In this document: one piece after another, positions 60,892 to 64,000 of the stretch
How positions within the stretch are numbered: the first letter of the stretch is position 1
How the letters are laid out: each line of letters opens with the position of its first letter
Assembly: GCA_963728825.1 (NCBI GenBank)
Contig: CAVSLA010000001.1
Span: 572,805-636,804 of the forward strand
DNA length: 64,000 nt
Source: CAVREM01 sp963728825
GTDB taxonomy: Bacteria > Acidobacteriota > Vicinamibacteria > Vicinamibacterales > CAVVIG01
Direction of reading: 5' to 3'
The notes under the pieces: model-generated
Told to the model about the DNA's origin: nothing
The model's database searches: none
What the model saw: only the letters and a program-made list of their open reading frames with translations
Translations under genes and position numbers: made by a program

Positions 60892-61340
60892 GACACACTC
60901 TCCTGCGCTGTCGCGATTTGGATGTCCATCGAGTAGGACGCTGACCTGCCGAGTACGGATCCCCGCTGGATGATCTCGAGCGAAAAGCTGGCTTGCCAGC
61001 CGTTGTTAGAATTCTCCGAAGGTCCTCGAGCGCGAAGCACGCTTGCCTAGCCGAAGCTCGAGCCAGCGAAGCGCTCGAGCGAAGGCTGGCGGTGAGGCAG
61101 GGATTCGAGGCAGGGATTCGAACCCTAAGAACGCGTCTTTCTAACTTGGTGATGGCGCGCGACTTCTGGTTCTAAGGGTTCGAGTTCCAACTACTTACCG
61201 GCTTCTTGTCGTCCGCTAGAGTCCCCGCCAGTCCTCCGTATTCTACCGGAGTTTTGGAGACATTTTGGCAAGATCGGCGGCGCCAGGCCGCGGCCATTCT
61301 CTGCGCGCTCTCAGACGAGCTTTTCCAATCGGAGGTGTCT
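60892..61340. other. Non-coding boundary region of the second element
   Basis: No convincing gene is present. It has palindromic repeats built on CTCGAGC and GCGAAG (61020-61090), a tandem 13-base repeat of the tRNA T-arm-like GAGGCAGGGATTC at 61094-61119, the 162-base boundary module (copy B) and the ribosome site GGAGGTG before the next gene. Confidence 0.65.
61107..61268. repeat. 162-base element-boundary module, copy B
   Basis: Gapless match to 51989-52150. Its first 19 bases are identical to tRNA-Gln positions 53574-53592, followed by a 33-base block at 61138-61170 differing in one base from copy A, and it ends GGAGACATTTTGG. It lies just before the mobile-element-type genes at 61341. 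Confidence 0.75.
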
Positions 61341-62462
61341 ATGGACTTCGATCCTCGTTGGAGTGATGACCCACGCGACCGCGACGACTACGGTCGCGAG
61401 CTGAGCCAGGGCAGCCGCGGAGGGCTGTCCAATCCGCGCGAGCGCGAGCCACTCGATGCGCGCGACGTGTTCACGCGCGACCTCGAGCTGCCGCGCGGCC
61501 CGGAACGCGAGCGTGTCTGGGCGCGAGACAGCGACGTGAGGTTGCGCGGCTCGGAGGTTCGCACGCTCGCCACCGTCGGCGCCTTCCGCGTCGTGCCCGC
61601 CGGCGATCTCCGCGACGGCCAGGACCGTCCGCTCGACCCGCACCGGGGCAATCTGAGGCACCTCAGAGACTCGGGGCTCGTCGAGACCATCCCGGCCACC
61701 GGCAACGACCGCGCGCTGGTCGTGCTCACGGAACGCGGCCGGGACGTCCTCGAGCGCAACCGCTGGTCGAGCGTGCACCGCGAAGAACTGAAGTGGGCGG
61801 CCGTGGAGCGGGAGTTCGACAACCGGCGCGACGTTGACGACGAGCGCAGCAGACCTCAGGAGCCGAAGGGCCGGCAGGAGTTCCACGTCGGCATCCGAAG
61901 TGCGCGCCACACCCGATTCGCCGTGCACCGGCCGCGCGAGCTGACGCACGACGCGCAGGTGTATCGCGCCTACCTCAAGGACGCTGACCGGCTGCGCGAA
62001 GACGGCGCCTTCATCCGTCGCGTCATCCTCGACCACGAGCTGAAGCGCGAGTACCAGCAGTTCCTGCAGGAGCGCAATCGTGGCAAGTCAGAGAGCGACG
62101 GACGGCCCGATCGAACGCCGGAAGAGATCCATCGTTGGGCCGTCGAGCACGAGCTCCCGGACAACGACGGCCACGTCCAGTTTCCCGACGCGCGCATCGA
62201 ATACGAGGACCGCGACGGGCACCTCCGAACGCTCGACATCGAGGTCGAGACGCTGCACTACCGCGGCGCTCACGCCAGCTCCAAGGCGTCGTCTGGATTC
62301 AGTCGTCACAGCGCCGGCACCGCGCGTGTTGTCGGCTCCCGCGGTGGCGGAGGTGGAGGCGCCGGTCGCGGTCGCCGCTACGGACTCACCATCACCGCCA
62401 GCACCGGGAAGAGCGGTGGTCGCAGCCCCGATCCGCGCCTGGCTGAGGAGCTGTTGCGATGA
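61341..62462 (+). CDS. Mobile-element-associated protein with winged-helix and nuclease-like regions
   Basis: A 373-residue very charged protein. A winged-helix-like segment is visible in LRGSEVRTLATVGAFRVVP and LRHLRDSGLVETIPATGNDRALVVLTERGRDVLERNR (residues ~70-145). RELTHDAQVYRAYLKDADRLRE follows, and the C-terminal part has FPDARIEYEDRDGHLRTLDIEVETLHYRGAHASSK, split here over two strands, with the Asp...Glu...Lys spacing of PD-(D/E)XK-like replication/relaxation proteins. This is inference. It probably belongs to an integrative element. ATG 61341 follows GGAGGTG. Its stop overlaps the next gene by 4 bases. Confidence 0.72.
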   Translation: MDFDPRWSDDPRDRDDYGRELSQGSRGGLSNPREREPLDARDVFTRDLELPRGPERERVWARDSDVRLRGSEVRTLATVGAFRVVPAGDLRDGQDRPLDPHRGNLRHLRDSGLVETIPATGNDRALVVLTERGRDVLERNRWSSVHREELKWAAVEREFDNRRDVDDERSRPQEPKGRQEFHVGIRSARHTRFAVHRPRELTHDAQVYRAYLKDADRLREDGAFIRRVILDHELKREYQQFLQERNRGKSESDGRPDRTPEEIHRWAVEHELPDNDGHVQFPDARIEYEDRDGHLRTLDIEVETLHYRGAHASSKASSGFSRHSAGTARVVGSRGGGGGGAGRGRRYGLTITASTGKSGGRSPDPRLAEELLR

Positions 62463-63447
62463 ATCTCGAGCACGCCGTTCAGACGATCGCGAAGCGCGGA
62501 TTCACCGACCGCCAGGCTCGCTTCCTGGTGCTCGTCGCACGCCACTCCGGCGTCTGCGTCATGCGCCAGTATTCGAGCTTCGCGGGCATCGTGTTTGGCC
62601 AGAAGACGCGGAAGTTCTTCGCCAACCTCGTGCGGCTCGGGTTCGTCTCGACTTACGACTGCGCGCACAATCGGGGACGCGTCTATCACGTGCGTCATCG
62701 GGCGATCTATGAGGCGATCGGCGAGCCCGATAGCCGGCTCCGCCGACCGCCCGGCGTGCCTCGCGCGCTCGAACGTCTGATGCTGCTGGACGCGATTCTC
62801 GAGAACCCCGAAAGCATCTGGATGTCGTCGTCGACTGAGAAGCTCGGCTACCTCGCGAGCCGGGGGATTTCAGCCGACGACGCCCCGCATCTGAGCATCC
62901 GTCAGGGCGATCAGCGACGGGTTCGCCACTTCCCCGATCGCCTGCCGATCGGCGTCCATCCATCCGGCCACGTCGTCGTCGTTTACCTGCACGCCGACCC
63001 GATGCACGACGAGTTCCGCGACTTCCTCCAGCGCCACGCGCCGCTGCTCGAGAGGCTGCCCGCCTGGACGATCCGAATCGTGGTTCCGGCGCACCTGGAG
63101 GGCGCGGTGCAGGACCTGCAGAAGGTCGCGTGGGGGCAACTCGCGTCGCCGCTGAAGGAGCCGATCCTCACGGAGCTGCGCTGGTACTTCGACCGCATCG
63201 CCAGCCCACCAACGGAGGCGAGCCCGGCTGCCGATCGGCGCTCGCTTCGAGCGGTGTCGACGGGCCTTCGCGCACCGACCGCTATGCAGTGCTCTACCGA
63301 TGCTGGCGGCAGGATGGCGAGCGGGTGCTGGCGACCGCTTCGTCGCCGGTCGTGGGGAAGGCGATGGAGTCAGGAGCCGGGAAGATCGAGCCGCTGGTGT
63401 TGCCGCATGCCTACAGCCACCTGGCGCCGATGGCCGGCGTCGCCTGA
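62459..63447 (+). pseudogene. Frameshifted mobile-element protein with N-terminal helix-turn-helix-like region
   Basis: It starts at ATG 62459, overlapping the upstream stop (ATGA). The frame encodes a plausible protein of ~260 residues: FTDRQARFLVLVARHSGVCVMRQY, FANLVRLGFVSTYDC, RPPGVPRALERLMLLDAILENPE and WTIRIVVPAHLEGAVQDL. Near 63235 the sense moves to other frames: RFERCRRAF in one, then TDRYAVLYRCWRQDGERVLATASS and PLVLPHAYSHLAPMAG in another, ending at 63447. So one or two indels break the gene between about 63230 and 63280. The first frame happens to stay open to the window edge but makes no sense there. Confidence 0.65.
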
Positions 63448-63532
63448 AGGCATCCCGCGTACGCCGATTCCGGTCGCGCAAGGGCACGACCAGCGTTACT
63501 TTGCGCAACTGAAACCGCCAGTCGCGACGCTC

Positions 63533-63823
63533 TCATTCGTCCTCGCCGTCACCCAGCAGTTCGGCCTCAGTACGGAAGCAACCCAACAGCTCGTTCTCGT
63601 CGAAGACCACTTCTTCGACCGCGTACGGCGGACCGTTCAGCCAGCTCGCGTCATCGTCGATCCGCTTCGTGATCCGCAACTCTCCATCCACCTTCTCGGC
63701 CCTTCCAATCTCGCGCGGTCCGAGCTTCACAGCCACCACGACGCGAGTGCCGACGTCGGTGCAGCGGAACGCTCCAACGTGCGTCCAGAACGTCTCGCCG
63801 ATCGCGAAATCACTGAGCTCCAT
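63533..63823 (-). CDS. Small conserved hypothetical protein
   Basis: A 96-residue acidic protein beginning MELSDFAIGETFWTHVGAFRCTD. It has the segment DVGTRVVVAVKL and the C-terminal DDASWLNGPPYAVEEVVFDEN, with the rest of the tail rich in Glu. It resembles small proteins (R-C-T-D-V-G-T-R motif) scattered in bacterial accessory regions, with unknown function. The start ATG 63823 is preferred over a longer frame that is open to the right edge. Its position is antisense to the end of the first-frame extension of the frameshifted gene. Confidence 0.8.
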   Translation of the reverse strand: MELSDFAIGETFWTHVGAFRCTDVGTRVVVAVKLGPREIGRAEKVDGELRITKRIDDDASWLNGPPYAVEEVVFDENELLGCFRTEAELLGDGEDE

Positions 63824-64000
63824 AGTGGCGGTCCGCCTCTCTCGGATCGTAACGCCGTCACCCGCCGATCTCATCCAACCGGCGCGTTCAGAGGGCGTCT
63901 TCTCTCTTCCCCTGGAGGCTTCCGTCCGCGGCCAGGTCTCGACAAGAGGGGGCCGAGGAGGGGGACCGATAGCCAGCGGGCCAGCAGCCCCATCGACCAT

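Noticed and set aside
60993..61175. 60-codon frame across the second element boundary
   Set aside because: It reads through repeats and the tRNA-like fragment; no ribosome site or protein sense.
62459..64000. One reading frame stays open from 62459 to the right edge (over 500 codons)
   Set aside because: After about 63235 it encodes incoherent Arg/Pro-rich sequence, other frames carry sensible protein, and it runs antisense to a small conserved gene. High GC explains the absence of stops.

Overview
The window looks like a chromosomal segment of an Acidobacteriota genome, probably of the Vicinamibacteria type. This is inferred from the high GC, from four large MacB/FtsX-type orphan permeases of the acidobacterial ADOP kind (one paired with a PadR regulator), from an ECF sigma factor coupled to a Ser/Thr kinase-TPR protein, from tandem secreted PQQ sugar dehydrogenases, and from several families of unknown function. 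No rRNA, CRISPR array or intact transposase was seen. One tRNA, tRNA-Gln(CTG), is present.

Layout. 1-6.2 kb: end of an FtsX-type permease, a di-heme peroxidase, and a metX-metY-CoA-binding protein operon for sulfur assimilation into homocysteine. 6.3-13.8 kb: an OsmC protein, a flavoprotein with no ordinary start codon, and a four-gene signalling operon (membrane thioredoxin-like protein, histidine kinase, CheY-like receiver, receiver-GGDEF-EAL protein). 13.9-22.8 kb: a receiver-domain relic, an exported methyltransferase, an MFS exporter, exported proteins, and an ECF sigma factor with a Ser/Thr kinase-TPR gene broken by a one-base frameshift. 22.9-37 kb: an ADOP permease, a histidine kinase, a Co-type nitrile hydratase operon whose alpha subunit carries a Tat-like leader, twin PQQ sugar dehydrogenases, an ArsR-SRPBCC pair and envelope or secreted proteins.

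37-43.3 kb holds the most suggestive system: six closely packed or overlapping minus-strand genes running from a cis-prenyltransferase (uppS) through an FtsX-type permease, a DUF2334 deacetylase, a methyltransferase and a GT2 glycosyltransferase to a Kdo/APH-like kinase. It reads like a pathway that makes and decorates a lipid-linked envelope glycan. 43.4-51.4 kb has a membrane winged-helix regulator next to a divergent kinase, a PadR-ADOP operon with a perfect operator palindrome, and a GT-C type membrane protein.

51.4-53.6 kb is an islet at the 3' end of tRNA-Gln: the tRNA 3' end is duplicated, several direct repeats are present, and the cargo is one SEDS-like membrane protein of lower GC. 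Then come a KGG protein, gltX, a large membrane protein, a phospholipase D-like protein, DinB, a peroxiredoxin and a conserved hypothetical. From about 61.1 kb a second element begins. Its first 162 bases align without gaps to the left boundary of the tRNA-Gln islet, and it carries two accessory genes of a mobile-element type, the second frameshifted, and a small conserved protein up to the right edge.
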